From the NCBI RefSeq assembly GCF_040436315.1, contig NZ_AP031572.1, positions 1,922,001-1,986,000 of the forward strand: a DNA stretch of 64,000 nucleotides, given 5' to 3'. A program made the translations under genes and the position numbers. Positions 18,377 to 27,550 of this stretch are shown one piece after another. Under the pieces are notes generated by a model. That model had not been told where the DNA came from, did no database searches, and saw only the letters and a list, made by a program, of their open reading frames with translations. Source of the stretch: Synechocystis sp. LKSZ1 (GTDB lineage Bacteria; Cyanobacteriota; Cyanobacteriia; Cyanobacteriales; Microcystaceae). Numbering within the stretch: the stretch's first letter is position 1; every line of letters begins with the position of its first letter.

Positions 18377-19441
18377 TCAAGCAGACTGTTTTGTCGCAAT
18401 CTGGGCTAAGTTAGCCTGGATGGTCTGGACGTCTAGATTTTTGCCGATAAACACCAATTGGGTTTGGCGGGTTTCTCCAGGTTGCCAGCGTCGGTCGTAG
18501 AAACTATCGAGGTTGGCCCCGACCCCCTGGATCACGAGACGCATGGGCTTACTGGGCACAGAAACAAAGCCCTTGATGCGGTAAATTTCCTGCTGTTGTA
18601 CCAGTTGCTGTAGGTGTGCAATCAGGCCCTGGGGGTCGTAGGCCTGGTCAGAGACAAACTGAGTAGACTGAATTTCATCATCGTGGTCGTGGTCTTCCTC
18701 GTGGTCGTGATGGCTGGGGCGTTCGCTCAAATTATCTTCCACGGCAGCCTGGAAACCTAGGAGGATATCAGGATTGATTACTCCTTGCTGACAGGGAATA
18801 ATTTTGACCCCAGGCCGGAGTTCCTGCTTGAGCCATTTTTCAACGGTCTGACGTTGCGGTGCTTGGAGTTGGTCAGTTTTGGTTAAGAGTACCAAGTCCG
18901 CACAGGCTAGTTGATCTTCAAAAAGTTCTTCTAGAGGCGTTTCATGATCTAAATTAGGGTCAGCTTGCCGTTGCTGGAGCAGGGCCGCTAAATCACCCAC
19001 CAATTGGCCCTGGGCCAGGGCCTGACCATCTACCACCGTAATCACCCCGTCCACCGTAGCGTATTGCCGAATATCCGGCCAACGAAAGGCCTGTACTAAG
19101 GGTTTGGGCAAGGCCAAGCCAGAAGTTTCAATAACGATGCAATCCAGTTCCTCGCGCCGTTGGAGCAGGGCCTGCATCACTGGATAAAATTCCTCCTGCA
19201 CTGTACAGCAGAGGCAACCATTGGTAAGTTCAATAATTTGACTGCTGGGATTTACGGATTCCGTCTCGTCATCGCAGACTTGACAGGACTTGAGCAATTC
19301 TCCATCAATGCCAACATCGCCAAACTCATTCACCAAAACAGCAATCCGCCGCCCTTGGTTATTTTGCAGGAGATGACGAACGAGGGTCGTTTTTCCTGCG
19401 CCCAGAAAACCTGTGATTACCGTAACCGGAATTTTAGTCAT
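18377..19441 (-). CDS. COG0523 (CobW/ZNG1-type) metal GTPase
   Basis: A 354-aa G3E-family GTPase. Walker A is GFLGAGKT (11-18), the family metal motif is GCLCC (75-79), the guanine-specificity motif is TKTD (187-190), and a CobW C-terminal domain covers about 265-350. A histidine/aspartate tract (HHDHEEDHDHDDE, 244-256) and a second CxxC (C53, C56) add metal-binding capacity. COG0523 proteins insert or deliver metal, zinc in many cases and cobalt in CobW. No cobalamin genes are nearby, so zinc handling is the likelier role. I do not see a clear Zur site in the 136-bp gap upstream. Confidence 0.88.
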   Translation of the reverse strand: MTKIPVTVITGFLGAGKTTLVRHLLQNNQGRRIAVLVNEFGDVGIDGELLKSCQVCDDETESVNPSSQIIELTNGCLCCTVQEEFYPVMQALLQRREELDCIVIETSGLALPKPLVQAFRWPDIRQYATVDGVITVVDGQALAQGQLVGDLAALLQQRQADPNLDHETPLEELFEDQLACADLVLLTKTDQLQAPQRQTVEKWLKQELRPGVKIIPCQQGVINPDILLGFQAAVEDNLSERPSHHDHEEDHDHDDEIQSTQFVSDQAYDPQGLIAHLQQLVQQQEIYRIKGFVSVPSKPMRLVIQGVGANLDSFYDRRWQPGETRQTQLVFIGKNLDVQTIQANLAQIATKQSA

Positions 19442-19577
19442 TATTGCTGTTTAAGATGAAATGGAGATGATTTTGTCCCCCTCGTCCATGACGAAGAGAA
19501 GGCTTGGGGGTAAAGGCTAAAATAATTTGCGCACCTTGGGCAACATGGCGACAAGCTTTTAACTGACATGGCGTTCC

Positions 19578-20384
19578 CTACAATAACCCATCCATCAGGG
19601 CCAGGATCTCCTCTGTTTCTGGTGTCAGAGCGTCGGGCTGGGGAGTCCGTTGCTGATGGGCCATCCAGAGGTCTCTTAAGGCAATTAACTTCAAACTGTT
19701 TTCAGCGAAGGTTTGGGCAATGGCCAAGGCCCCGGCGAGATAGCCGGTGGCACCGAGATCCATCATGGCGGAGCGACGCAGTTGTAGGTCAGGGCCTTGC
19801 AAAGCTTGAATCAGACGTTCCGCGTAGGTCGGGGCAAGGGTCAATTGATAAAGAGCCCGGGCGGCCGCGTACTGTACCTTAGGGGCAAAATGATCGAGAA
19901 ATGGTTCTAGCTGAGGAACCGCTTCCTTGGCCTGGAGAGTTCCCAGGGCCTCTAGAATGGCCTCGTAGGGCTGGGCCAGATGGGGTTTACCGGGCACCAA
20001 TTGTGCTGCTTCAACGCCACCAGCCAATAAGTTGAGGAGGGCCGGAATGGCCTGAGAGTCCTGTAATTCTCCCAAGGCTCGTACTGCCGCTTCGCGGACG
20101 TAGTAATCGTCGCAATCTAGGGCCTGGATTAGGGCCGGAACCACCGTCGGGTCGGCTAATTTACCCAAGGCCTTAGCCGCATTACGTCGCAAAGGATAGC
20201 CGCCATCGGGAGAGCGGTCGGTCTCATCCTGTAGGGCCGCGACGAGAGCGGCAATTGCAGTGGGGTCGGTCACGCGAAAACGGCCAATCCACCAGGCCGC
20301 ATAGTAGCGAGCACTGGGATCTTCCGTCTGTTGTAGATTGGTCAAAGCCTGTTCGACGGTATAAGCGGCAGAAACGTCGGTCAT
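19578..20384 (-). CDS. cpcE: Phycocyanin alpha-subunit phycocyanobilin lyase subunit CpcE
   Basis: A 268-aa HEAT-repeat protein with the CpcE signature sequences DPSARYYAAWWIGRFR (22-37), SPDGGYPLRRNAAKALGKL (about 58-76), YYVREAAVRALG and LRRSAMMDLGATGYL (about 207-221). CpcE with CpcF attaches phycocyanobilin to Cys84 of alpha-phycocyanin. No cpcF or cpcBA is in the window. The gene follows a prohibitin gene by 3 bp on the same strand, so the two are probably co-transcribed. Confidence 0.9.
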   Translation of the reverse strand: MTDVSAAYTVEQALTNLQQTEDPSARYYAAWWIGRFRVTDPTAIAALVAALQDETDRSPDGGYPLRRNAAKALGKLADPTVVPALIQALDCDDYYVREAAVRALGELQDSQAIPALLNLLAGGVEAAQLVPGKPHLAQPYEAILEALGTLQAKEAVPQLEPFLDHFAPKVQYAAARALYQLTLAPTYAERLIQALQGPDLQLRRSAMMDLGATGYLAGALAIAQTFAENSLKLIALRDLWMAHQQRTPQPDALTPETEEILALMDGLL

Positions 20385-20387
20385 TGT

Positions 20388-21236
20388 TTAGGAGGCAGTC
20401 GGATTGTTTAAATTAAACAGGAAGGGGATGGCCCCTTGGTTTTTATCTCCGCCCAGCACAAGAACGTTGGGCATTTGGGCCCCACCTTCCCGCCAGGCCT
20501 CAATGGCCTCTTTTTGTAACACCAGTTCTCCCCCCTGGGCCTTCAGGGTTTCCGCCAAGAGCCGTTGGGCCTCGGCCTTCCCTTTGGCGCGATTAACATC
20601 TGCCTGGGCCTGTTGCTCTGCTTCCTGCGCCACATAGACGGCCCGCTGGGCTCGCTGTTCGGCGATTTGTTTTTCTTCCACGGCCCGGGCAAATTCCGGA
20701 GAAAAATTGAGGTCTACTACACTCGTATCCAGAACAATAATACCGTACTTTTCTAAGCGGGAATCCAGGGCCATATCAAAATCCTCTTTTAATTCGGAGC
20801 GCTTGGTAATAGCCTCTTCCACCGTCCGCCGTGCCGCCGCAATCTTAAAAGACTCCTGAGTCTGGGGGGCAATAATTTTGGCTACGATATTTTGTAAAGA
20901 CCCTTGGGTGCGTCGAATATTGACAACCTGAGTCGGGTCGAGACGGAAATTAATGGCAAAGCTGGCCGAGAGGTCTTGCAGATCTTTTGTCGAGCTTTGG
21001 GCCGGCACTTCAAACTTTTGTACCGTCACATCATAGATATCCACAGAGGATACAAAAGGGGGCTTATAATGCAGACCTTCTAGTAACGCCCCATCCTGAG
21101 CCTTACCCAAGATACTTAAAACCCCAGCTTGACCAGGGTTAATAATCACAAAAGCATTCAAGGCAATTAAGACCAGGAGGGCCGCAAGAATGCCTCCCAC
21201 AATGGGCTGCCAGCTTTCGGCAGAGGATTTCCGCAT
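20388..21236 (-). CDS. Prohibitin family (SPFH) membrane protein
   Basis: The 282-aa protein has one N-terminal transmembrane helix (about residues 11-32), an SPFH domain (33-200; INPGQAGVL at 33-41) and a C-terminal Ala/Gln/Glu-rich coiled coil (200-250). Prohibitins form large membrane rings that scaffold proteases such as FtsH. ATG 21236 (MRKSSAES) is preferred to an upstream in-frame ATG because it places the anchor at the terminus as in homologues. It is the first gene of a pair with cpcE. Confidence 0.9.
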   Translation of the reverse strand: MRKSSAESWQPIVGGILAALLVLIALNAFVIINPGQAGVLSILGKAQDGALLEGLHYKPPFVSSVDIYDVTVQKFEVPAQSSTKDLQDLSASFAINFRLDPTQVVNIRRTQGSLQNIVAKIIAPQTQESFKIAAARRTVEEAITKRSELKEDFDMALDSRLEKYGIIVLDTSVVDLNFSPEFARAVEEKQIAEQRAQRAVYVAQEAEQQAQADVNRAKGKAEAQRLLAETLKAQGGELVLQKEAIEAWREGGAQMPNVLVLGGDKNQGAIPFLFNLNNPTAS

Positions 21237-21355
21237 AATGTTGTCCTTAATACAATGGCAAGGTAATGCTCTCCCATGCTGACAGAGAATTGGGGCGCTA
21301 GGCAAGCCCGAACCCCTTGGGATGGCATGATTGACCGGAAGAAACTTCGACCAAT

Positions 21356-21679
21356 CTAGAGTCGGGTAATGCGAACGGGGATGCGACCATGATTTTTATT
21401 GGCGATACGTCGAAAGGCGGCACTGCTCAAATCGAGAGAACAAGCACAACGGTCTGTTACTGTGACAATAACAGAGCGGCCAGTTCTTTGATGGGTGACC
21501 CGTAGGCGGGTTCCTAGGGGATAGCGGGGATGGGCAGCAACATAGTGGTTGGGATTATAGGGTCTGCCATTGGCCATGCGTTTGCCAGCAAAACTAGGCC
21601 CGTAAAAGGTTGCGGTTTGGGCCGAAACGGATACAGGTAATGATAGAGTCAGCAAAATCGCTACGAGAAAAAGACGCAA
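21356..21679 (-). CDS. RlpA-like double-psi beta-barrel protein, exported
   Basis: A 107-aa protein with a signal peptide (residues 1-20, ending VSA-QT) and a short DPBB domain. The start of the domain reads ATFYGPSFAGKRMANG, the middle is PLGTRLRV, and VTDRC appears near 73-77. RlpA proteins are septal-ring lipoproteins or lytic transglycosylases acting on peptidoglycan. This one has no lipobox and no SPOR domain, so it is a minimal periplasmic form. It is divergent from the next gene. Confidence 0.85.
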   Translation of the reverse strand: MRLFLVAILLTLSLPVSVSAQTATFYGPSFAGKRMANGRPYNPNHYVAAHPRYPLGTRLRVTHQRTGRSVIVTVTDRCACSLDLSSAAFRRIANKNHGRIPVRITRL

Positions 21680-21784
21680 ATCAGATTTCCTCCAGAATTG
21701 TAAACAACGTCACGTTATTATACCTAGGCTTTTCTGTTTTTGCCGAGAGATGTAGTATTTTTGCTCTTTCCCCTTTGGGTCTGG

Positions 21785-21830
21785 CCCCCCATTTTGGGGG
21801 TCTAGAGACGACAATAGAAGTAGTCTCTAG
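21785..21830 (+). promoter_or_regulatory. Two hairpins in the leader before gene 21842
   Basis: CCCCC-ATTTT-GGGGG (21786-21800) is followed at once by CTAGAGAC (21802-21809) and its complement GTCTCTAG (21823-21830). The second stem ends directly against the ribosome site GGAG (21831-21834). Because both flanking genes are transcribed outward, a terminator is not expected here; a leader structure controlling translation is plausible. Confidence 0.4.
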
Positions 21831-21841
21831 GGAGTTTTCTG

Positions 21842-22180
21842 ATGTTTAAGCCACTTATTCTCACTGTCCCCCTGGCCCTACTTACCTTGATAGGAATTGC
21901 CCATACAGCTAGCGCTGTCCCCTATCGTGTCTACTCCACCGGAAGCCCTGGATTCACCCGTGGGGTCGTGATTCCACCATCGAACAACCTGGGTTACGAT
22001 GTCTATCGCTATCCCCAGGGCGGTTACTACCAGCAGCCGGGTAATAATTTCACTACAATTACCGATAACAATGTCTGGATGCCTTGTGTACGCAACCGAG
22101 GCTATTACCAAAACTATCCCTATCACTATCCTCGAGGTAATGCCTACCCGCCTTACAACCGAGGATATGCCAGGTGGTAA
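21842..22180 (+). CDS. Small secreted Tyr/Pro/Gly-rich protein
   Basis: The 112-aa precursor has a signal peptide (residues 1-25, ending TASA-VP). The mature part is low-complexity: about 16 Tyr, many Pro, Gly and Asn, with repeats such as YYQNYPYHYPRG, and one Cys. It is probably a periplasmic or extracellular protein of unknown role. GGAG lies 7 bases before the ATG, next to a leader hairpin. I do not recognise a family. Confidence 0.75.
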   Translation: MFKPLILTVPLALLTLIGIAHTASAVPYRVYSTGSPGFTRGVVIPPSNNLGYDVYRYPQGGYYQQPGNNFTTITDNNVWMPCVRNRGYYQNYPYHYPRGNAYPPYNRGYARW

Positions 22181-22216
22181 CTCGGCCAGTCATTCCATGT
22201 GAACGATAGTAAAAAA

Positions 22217-25200
22217 TTATCCCATTTTTTCCTGATTTGGCAGAGGGGCCGAATCGTCGGGGGAATGGTCTGTCAAAGCCAGACTTAATTGCACGTAGGG
22301 GAGAGTGGTCATCGTCGGAACGGGTGATTGTAGTCGTAGCCAAAAATCCTCTAGCCAGCCCTCAGAGCTTCCCGGTAATTGCCGGTCTCGTTCCAGCCAT
22401 TGTTGCAGAACCGTTTCCCGACCATCCTGGGGCGGCACCAGACGATACACTCGCACCGATTTTTGGTTGAATCGCTTCCGTTTTAGGGGGGCCAGACCGT
22501 AGCCAATACAGTCCAAAAAGCGGCGTAGAATGGTGATCGGGCCCGCATTTTTAGCCAAGCCAATGCCCATTACGGTTTTAATATCCTGACGATTGCGCAG
22601 GGCGATCTCCGCCAGACGTTGTAGATCCGCATCAAGGGCGCAGAGCTCCCGTTGGGGATTGGCGAGGAGAATAGGGAGTCCCAAGACGTCTAGGGTGCCA
22701 ATTTTGGCCCCGAGCTGGGAGCCGTTGAAGTCGGGGAGAAAAAGACTGCCGTGGCCCTGATCGATCAGCGTCCGGGCGATCTTGGTATCCCGGTCAGCGA
22801 GGTAGGGACGACCGAGGGTGAGAAAGTAATGCAGGCGAATTCTTTGATACCAGCCCTGATCATCCTTCTGAACCAGTTCTGGGGTCACGGGTACCCCATA
22901 GCGTTGCTGGAGTTCGTAGCGACGCAGGGCGTGACGCTCGTTAGGACTTTTGATTAATCGTTTTTTCAAGGCCTCGAAGTCCTCGACACTTAGTAAAGGC
23001 GCCGTGGCAATGGCCTCGCATTCGGCCTGGTAATTTTGCTCACGCACGGCCTGGATGGCTTCGGCTAATTGTTGACTACCGGGTAGTGGCTCTTGGTTAG
23101 AGGAATCATTGTCTTCTTTGGCCCCCTGGGACTGGGGCGGGGGGGGATAGCCCAGGAGTTGGTGGCCTTCCTGTTGGAGCAGGGCCAATACCGAGTCTCG
23201 ATAGTGGATCATGGCTGCATTGACACGGACGGCCATTCGGGCCCAACAGAGGAGGGATTCTGCTTGAAAGCCGGTATCCAAATCATCGAGATCCGCCAGA
23301 TCGGCCTGTTGGAGCAGGCGAATATTTAAGTCCGTTAAGCGTTGGCCCGAGGTCAACAGGGCCGGTATGGAAGTGGAGCCGTTGCCCACCTGATTAAAGC
23401 CGTAGCTGGCTACCCAGAGATAGCGGGGAATATTTTCTCGAATTCGGCCCAGGGCCTGGCAAACGGAGGTGGCGGTCTGGACTCCCTGGGCAATGGCCCA
23501 AACAGCGGTAAAGTGGCCCTTGAGGTCAATACTGACACCGGTTTCAATGGCCGGGCTAGCCAATACTACATCGTATTGGGGTAGTAGATCATTTAATTGG
23601 GACACGGCATTATAGGCGGGGTGGCTGGGGTCAGAAAGGGATTCTGCATCTAACCGCAGGATCTTGACTTGGGGAAATTGTCGCTGGAGATAGGCTTCGA
23701 GGTTGCGGGTTCCCCAGGCACTGGTGAGCTTTTGGGCCGATAGGCAGACAAATGGCCGGCCCCCATCTCGAATGTGTTGTACCAGATGCTTGACTAGGCG
23801 ACGGGGATCATTTTCGCCGTAATGATAGACAGGCCAAGCCTCGGTACTATCAGGTTGCCAATCATTACAGATCAGGTAGGGATCAAGAGGAATCCCCGCC
23901 AGGGCCGTTAGGTAATCGAGGGATACATCGCTGAGATCGGCATCCGCCACGATTAAGCGGCCGTCACCACTCAGAGCCGTTTGCAGTAACTGCTTGAGGG
24001 ATTTGAGAATGGCTACCCGGTGGGAGCGGCAAGTATCACCATTCAGAGCATGCCACAGTACCTGCTCCACTTCATCAATAATGATTAGGCTGTCGGCCCA
24101 ACGTTTGGGGTTGAATTGGGCCTGGGATTGGGGATGGAGCGAGTCGATACAAAGCCCATAGCCGTAGATAGTTCCCTGGGGGCCATCTTTGACGTCAGTA
24201 ACATAGTCTAAATTAAAGCGCTGACAGAGTTCCTGCACCAGACGAATACGATGGCCAATTAAGAGAACAGGGCGATGCTCTGCCATGGCCTGGCCCACCA
24301 CTCGGCTTAGCCATTGGCTTTTTCCGGTTCCCTTGGGAGATTTCACGGCGATCAAGTTAGCAGAAGCCGGTAACGGCAGATCCGGAAGATAACGCGCCGT
24401 GAGGGCCAGGGACGGCCCATAGGTAAGGCGGTTAAAACTTTTGGCCTGCCACACCTCTAGGGACAGGGCCTGGTCATAAACCTGTTCCAAGATGGTTAGG
24501 CCCTGTTGGGCGATTAGGTCATCAATGCCTTTGCCCCAGACCGGATTCCAGGTCATGACCTTCACCAGACACTGATTTTGCTGGAACAAATAGCCCAGAC
24601 GTCTAACAGCCAGGTGAACCTGTTGGATAGTTTTTGGCTTGGGGTCTTGGTCAAAAACAATGTAGATCGGTCGTTGGGGCACCGCCAACTTTTGCAGGGC
24701 CGGGATTAGATGGGATTTACCAATGCGTCGTCCTAGGGCATCCTTCGGAGTCCGGTAGCCACTGTGAACCCCTGGCAGAGCAATGGCCGCCAAGCCGGCT
24801 GTCAGTAAAGACCCAGCCTTTTTGGCCCCTTCGGTAATACAGAGAGGGATCTGGGGATTCTGCATGAGCCATTGCCAAAAACCCCCATCTTCTTGCTCTG
24901 GGTCTAGGTCTTCCGCTAGGATGGACAGCCCAGCCCGCTCAGCAATGCGTTGCCAAAGATGTAAAGGAACCCGCAAAGCAAAGAGGCCCGTCGGGGCCTG
25001 GGGAGGATGTTCATACTTGATCACCTTGCCCTTTTCCTGATGGATGCGAGGAGAGTTGGGCTTAAAACAGCCCCAGAGATCCCGCTCCCCCGATAGTAAA
25101 TCAATACCTGAACACCACCAACCCCCAGCTACGGTATGTTCATAGCGATTGAGGATGGATTGACTGACCCGGCCGTCATTTCGCCGAGGCAACGTATCCG

Positions 25201-25306
25201 CGTACAGCAGATGCTCCGAAGCCTCGTTCCCCTGGAGAGAAGTCACGTTAAGATGAATAAGCTGGTCGTCAACACAGCTTGCCTGCCATTCCTGTAAGTA
25301 ATCCAT
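22217..25306 (-). CDS. Plasmid-type replication protein, CyRepA-like
   Basis: A 1029-aa protein. Domains: N-terminal region (1-150), a Toprim-like DUF3854 segment (ITEG at 157-160 and FDQD at 218-221), and a helicase-like ATPase with Walker A SPKGTGKS (323-330) and DEVE (411-414). Helicase motifs follow, including ASPAIETGVSIDLKG and QALGRIREN, then a long helical C-terminus. This layout fits the cyanobacterial CyRepA replication initiators found on small plasmids. ATG 25306 is used; a TTG seven codons upstream is possible. There are no partition, toxin or transposase genes nearby, and GGCC density matches the host, so it looks resident. It may be an old plasmid integration or a chromosomal paralogue. 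Confidence 0.75.
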   Translation of the reverse strand: MDYLQEWQASCVDDQLIHLNVTSLQGNEASEHLLYADTLPRRNDGRVSQSILNRYEHTVAGGWWCSGIDLLSGERDLWGCFKPNSPRIHQEKGKVIKYEHPPQAPTGLFALRVPLHLWQRIAERAGLSILAEDLDPEQEDGGFWQWLMQNPQIPLCITEGAKKAGSLLTAGLAAIALPGVHSGYRTPKDALGRRIGKSHLIPALQKLAVPQRPIYIVFDQDPKPKTIQQVHLAVRRLGYLFQQNQCLVKVMTWNPVWGKGIDDLIAQQGLTILEQVYDQALSLEVWQAKSFNRLTYGPSLALTARYLPDLPLPASANLIAVKSPKGTGKSQWLSRVVGQAMAEHRPVLLIGHRIRLVQELCQRFNLDYVTDVKDGPQGTIYGYGLCIDSLHPQSQAQFNPKRWADSLIIIDEVEQVLWHALNGDTCRSHRVAILKSLKQLLQTALSGDGRLIVADADLSDVSLDYLTALAGIPLDPYLICNDWQPDSTEAWPVYHYGENDPRRLVKHLVQHIRDGGRPFVCLSAQKLTSAWGTRNLEAYLQRQFPQVKILRLDAESLSDPSHPAYNAVSQLNDLLPQYDVVLASPAIETGVSIDLKGHFTAVWAIAQGVQTATSVCQALGRIRENIPRYLWVASYGFNQVGNGSTSIPALLTSGQRLTDLNIRLLQQADLADLDDLDTGFQAESLLCWARMAVRVNAAMIHYRDSVLALLQQEGHQLLGYPPPPQSQGAKEDNDSSNQEPLPGSQQLAEAIQAVREQNYQAECEAIATAPLLSVEDFEALKKRLIKSPNERHALRRYELQQRYGVPVTPELVQKDDQGWYQRIRLHYFLTLGRPYLADRDTKIARTLIDQGHGSLFLPDFNGSQLGAKIGTLDVLGLPILLANPQRELCALDADLQRLAEIALRNRQDIKTVMGIGLAKNAGPITILRRFLDCIGYGLAPLKRKRFNQKSVRVYRLVPPQDGRETVLQQWLERDRQLPGSSEGWLEDFWLRLQSPVPTMTTLPYVQLSLALTDHSPDDSAPLPNQEKMG

Positions 25307-25699
25307 TGCCGGGCCTGCCTGAACCAATCAAGCACTATATATAGCGTGAGGGATTCCAATTCTAGGGCTAAAACGCTAAATGTGGAAGGAGCAAAATTTC
25401 ACAAATTCAGTCAAAATCTGCCCTGATCACGAATAGGCAGAGGGCTAGCGGCAATAACCCTGGATTCACATATCTTTACTTGAGAAATCGGTTGATGGGA
25501 TTGCTAACAAAGTGTATATCTGCAAGTCTCCCAGACAAGGGAATTTAGTCATTCTTGCCGCAGAACGTCATTTAGCGGTTAATCCCAATAGTTCCAATAT
25601 TGCTCCCTTCCTTGTCAAGGCTGCTTGGACTTTTGCGGAGAAGATCCACAAAGATTCGATAAAATGACCTTTGAGTTGACTCCCTACTAAATCCTGATA
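25307..25699. other. 393-bp region between the divergent replication gene and ilvE
   Basis: The region carries both promoters. CTATATATAG (25335-25344) is a perfect palindrome 29 bp upstream of the replication-gene start and could serve as its -10 region. The motif CGCTAAA/TTTAGCG occurs at 25374-25380 and 25571, but not as an ordered iteron array. No RNA gene or small coding frame was found. Confidence 0.4.
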
Positions 25700-26614
25700 A
25701 TGCACACCTTTTTGCCGATCGCCTATTTTGAAGACCACTTCATCCCCTTTGCAGAGGCTAAGCTGTCCGTTGCGACCCATGCCCTCCATTATGGAACAGC
25801 GGCCTTTGGGGGTTTGCGCGGCATCCCTGACCCTGAAAATCCTCGCCACATTCTCCTGTTTCGCCTCGACCGCCACTGTCAGCGGCTCAGCAACAGCGCC
25901 AAGTTTTTGCACTACGACATTTCTGCGGCCAAAATTGAGCAGATCATCACGGATTTTGTTCGGAAGAATCAACCCAAGAGTTCCTTCTATATCCGACCCT
26001 TGGTCTATAGTTCCGGTTTGGGGATTGCGCCCCGCCTCCACAATATCGAAAAAGACTTTTTAGTTTATGGCCTGGAAATGGGGGATTACTTGGCCGCCGA
26101 TGGGGTCAGTTGTCGTTTGAGTTCCTGGCATCGCCAAGAAGATCGTAGTTTCCCGTTGCGGGGTAAGATCAGTGCCGCCTATATCACCTCGGCCTTGGCC
26201 AAGACGGAAGCAGTGGAATCGGGCTTTGACGAAGCCATTTTGATGAATAGTCAGGGGAAGGTCTGCGAAGCCACAGGGATGAATATTTTTATGGTGCGCC
26301 ATGGCCAACTTATTACCCCTGGCCCTGAGCAGGATATTCTAGAAGGCATTACCCGTGAGAGTATTTTGTCCTTGGCTCAGGATCTGGGCCTTTCCACCGT
26401 CCAGCGCTCCATTGATAAGTCGGAGTTGCTGATTGCCGATGAAGTCTTTCTCAGTGGGACGGCCGCCAAGATCACCCCGGTTAAACGCATTGAGAGCTTT
26501 GTTTTGCCGACGGAACGGCCCATTACCCAACAGTTAAAAACGGCCCTGACCGCCATTACTGAAAATCGGAATCCCCAATACGCCCATTGGGTAAATACCA
26601 TTTCCCTAGACTAG
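25700..26614 (+). CDS. ilvE: Branched-chain amino acid aminotransferase
   Basis: A 304-aa fold-type IV PLP enzyme that transfers amino groups between glutamate and the 2-oxo acids of Leu, Ile and Val. The catalytic lysine lies in RGKISAAY (about residue 155). EATGMNIF (about 193-200) and LSGTAAKITPV (about 251-261) are the PLP-phosphate-binding segments of this family. The length matches the usual 300-310 aa. A D-amino acid or aminodeoxychorismate lyase activity is less likely given the overall match to IlvE. Confidence 0.93.
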   Translation: MHTFLPIAYFEDHFIPFAEAKLSVATHALHYGTAAFGGLRGIPDPENPRHILLFRLDRHCQRLSNSAKFLHYDISAAKIEQIITDFVRKNQPKSSFYIRPLVYSSGLGIAPRLHNIEKDFLVYGLEMGDYLAADGVSCRLSSWHRQEDRSFPLRGKISAAYITSALAKTEAVESGFDEAILMNSQGKVCEATGMNIFMVRHGQLITPGPEQDILEGITRESILSLAQDLGLSTVQRSIDKSELLIADEVFLSGTAAKITPVKRIESFVLPTERPITQQLKTALTAITENRNPQYAHWVNTISLD

Positions 26615-26671
26615 ACTTTTAGTCAGACCCTTCGTATCCTGTCTACCCACCCCACCTACGTTAGGAATCCT

Positions 26672-27550
26672 GTGTCTTATCGCCATCGTTGCCTTGCCAT
26701 TTTATTTGGTTTGGGATTAGTCAGCGGAGCCGGCCCCAGTTATGCCCAGGCTCTGTTACCCTATGCTCCCAATCTTGACAGCCGTCAACTCGAACAGCAG
26801 GGTATTACTCTGACCGAAGATGTCCTCCAATTAGTACGATTCCAGCAGTATGATCTGGCTCTGCCCCGAGCCAAGCTAGCAACCCAATTGGCCCCGAACC
26901 GATTTCAGACTTGGTTTATTTTAGGAACCCTCTATCTGCAAGAAAAAGAAATTGACCGGGGAATTGAAGTTTTACTCAAAGCCCAGGCCTTAGCCCCCGA
27001 AGAAGCCGGCATTAAATTTACCCTTGGTAGTGCCTATTTCCAAAAGGGGGATTATCCTGCCGCTATCTCCGCTCTCCAGGCTGGCCTCCAGCAGAAGCCT
27101 GATAGCACCTCGGCTCTGTTTGATTTAGGTAATGCTTACCTGAAGCTGAAGCAATATCCTGAGGCCATTACTACGTTTGAGAAGGCGGTTGGCACCGATA
27201 AAAGCTTCTGGCCAGCCATCAACAACATTGGACTAATCCAGTATGAACGAGGCGATAGCGAAAGCGCTCTCCAACAATGGCAACGGGCCTTGGCCCTGGA
27301 TCCGGAACAGTCGGAACCCCAATTGGCCGTAGCGGTACTCCTCTACAAGCAAGGCAAGACCGCCGAAGGTCTCCAGCAGGGAGAAGCGGCCCTGAAGCGG
27401 GATAGTCGCTATGCTGAGCTTAAATTCCTGGAAGAAAATCTCTGGGGCGAAAAACTATTGCAGGATACCCGGGTCTTTTTTGCAAACCCTACTATGCAGG
27501 CCCTGATTAAAAATTTACCCCCCGTTGTTGAGGAAAAAGACCAAGGCTAG
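26672..27550 (+). CDS. Exported TPR-repeat protein
   Basis: The 292-aa precursor starts at GTG 26672 with AGGA six bases upstream. A signal peptide (1-25, ending SYA-QA) precedes at least four tetratricopeptide repeats between about residues 85 and 240 (for example SALFDLGNAYLKLKQYPEAI). TPR arrays bind protein partners; the partner is unknown. The stop TAG shares a CTAG palindrome with the convergent Rrf2 gene. Confidence 0.85.
   Translation: MSYRHRCLAILFGLGLVSGAGPSYAQALLPYAPNLDSRQLEQQGITLTEDVLQLVRFQQYDLALPRAKLATQLAPNRFQTWFILGTLYLQEKEIDRGIEVLLKAQALAPEEAGIKFTLGSAYFQKGDYPAAISALQAGLQQKPDSTSALFDLGNAYLKLKQYPEAITTFEKAVGTDKSFWPAINNIGLIQYERGDSESALQQWQRALALDPEQSEPQLAVAVLLYKQGKTAEGLQQGEAALKRDSRYAELKFLEENLWGEKLLQDTRVFFANPTMQALIKNLPPVVEEKDQG

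Noticed and set aside
25331-25600. Possible iterons (TTTAGCG/CGCTAAA) upstream of the replication gene
   Set aside because: Only a few short, irregularly spaced copies occur in mixed orientation; no ordered array or AT-rich origin structure is evident.
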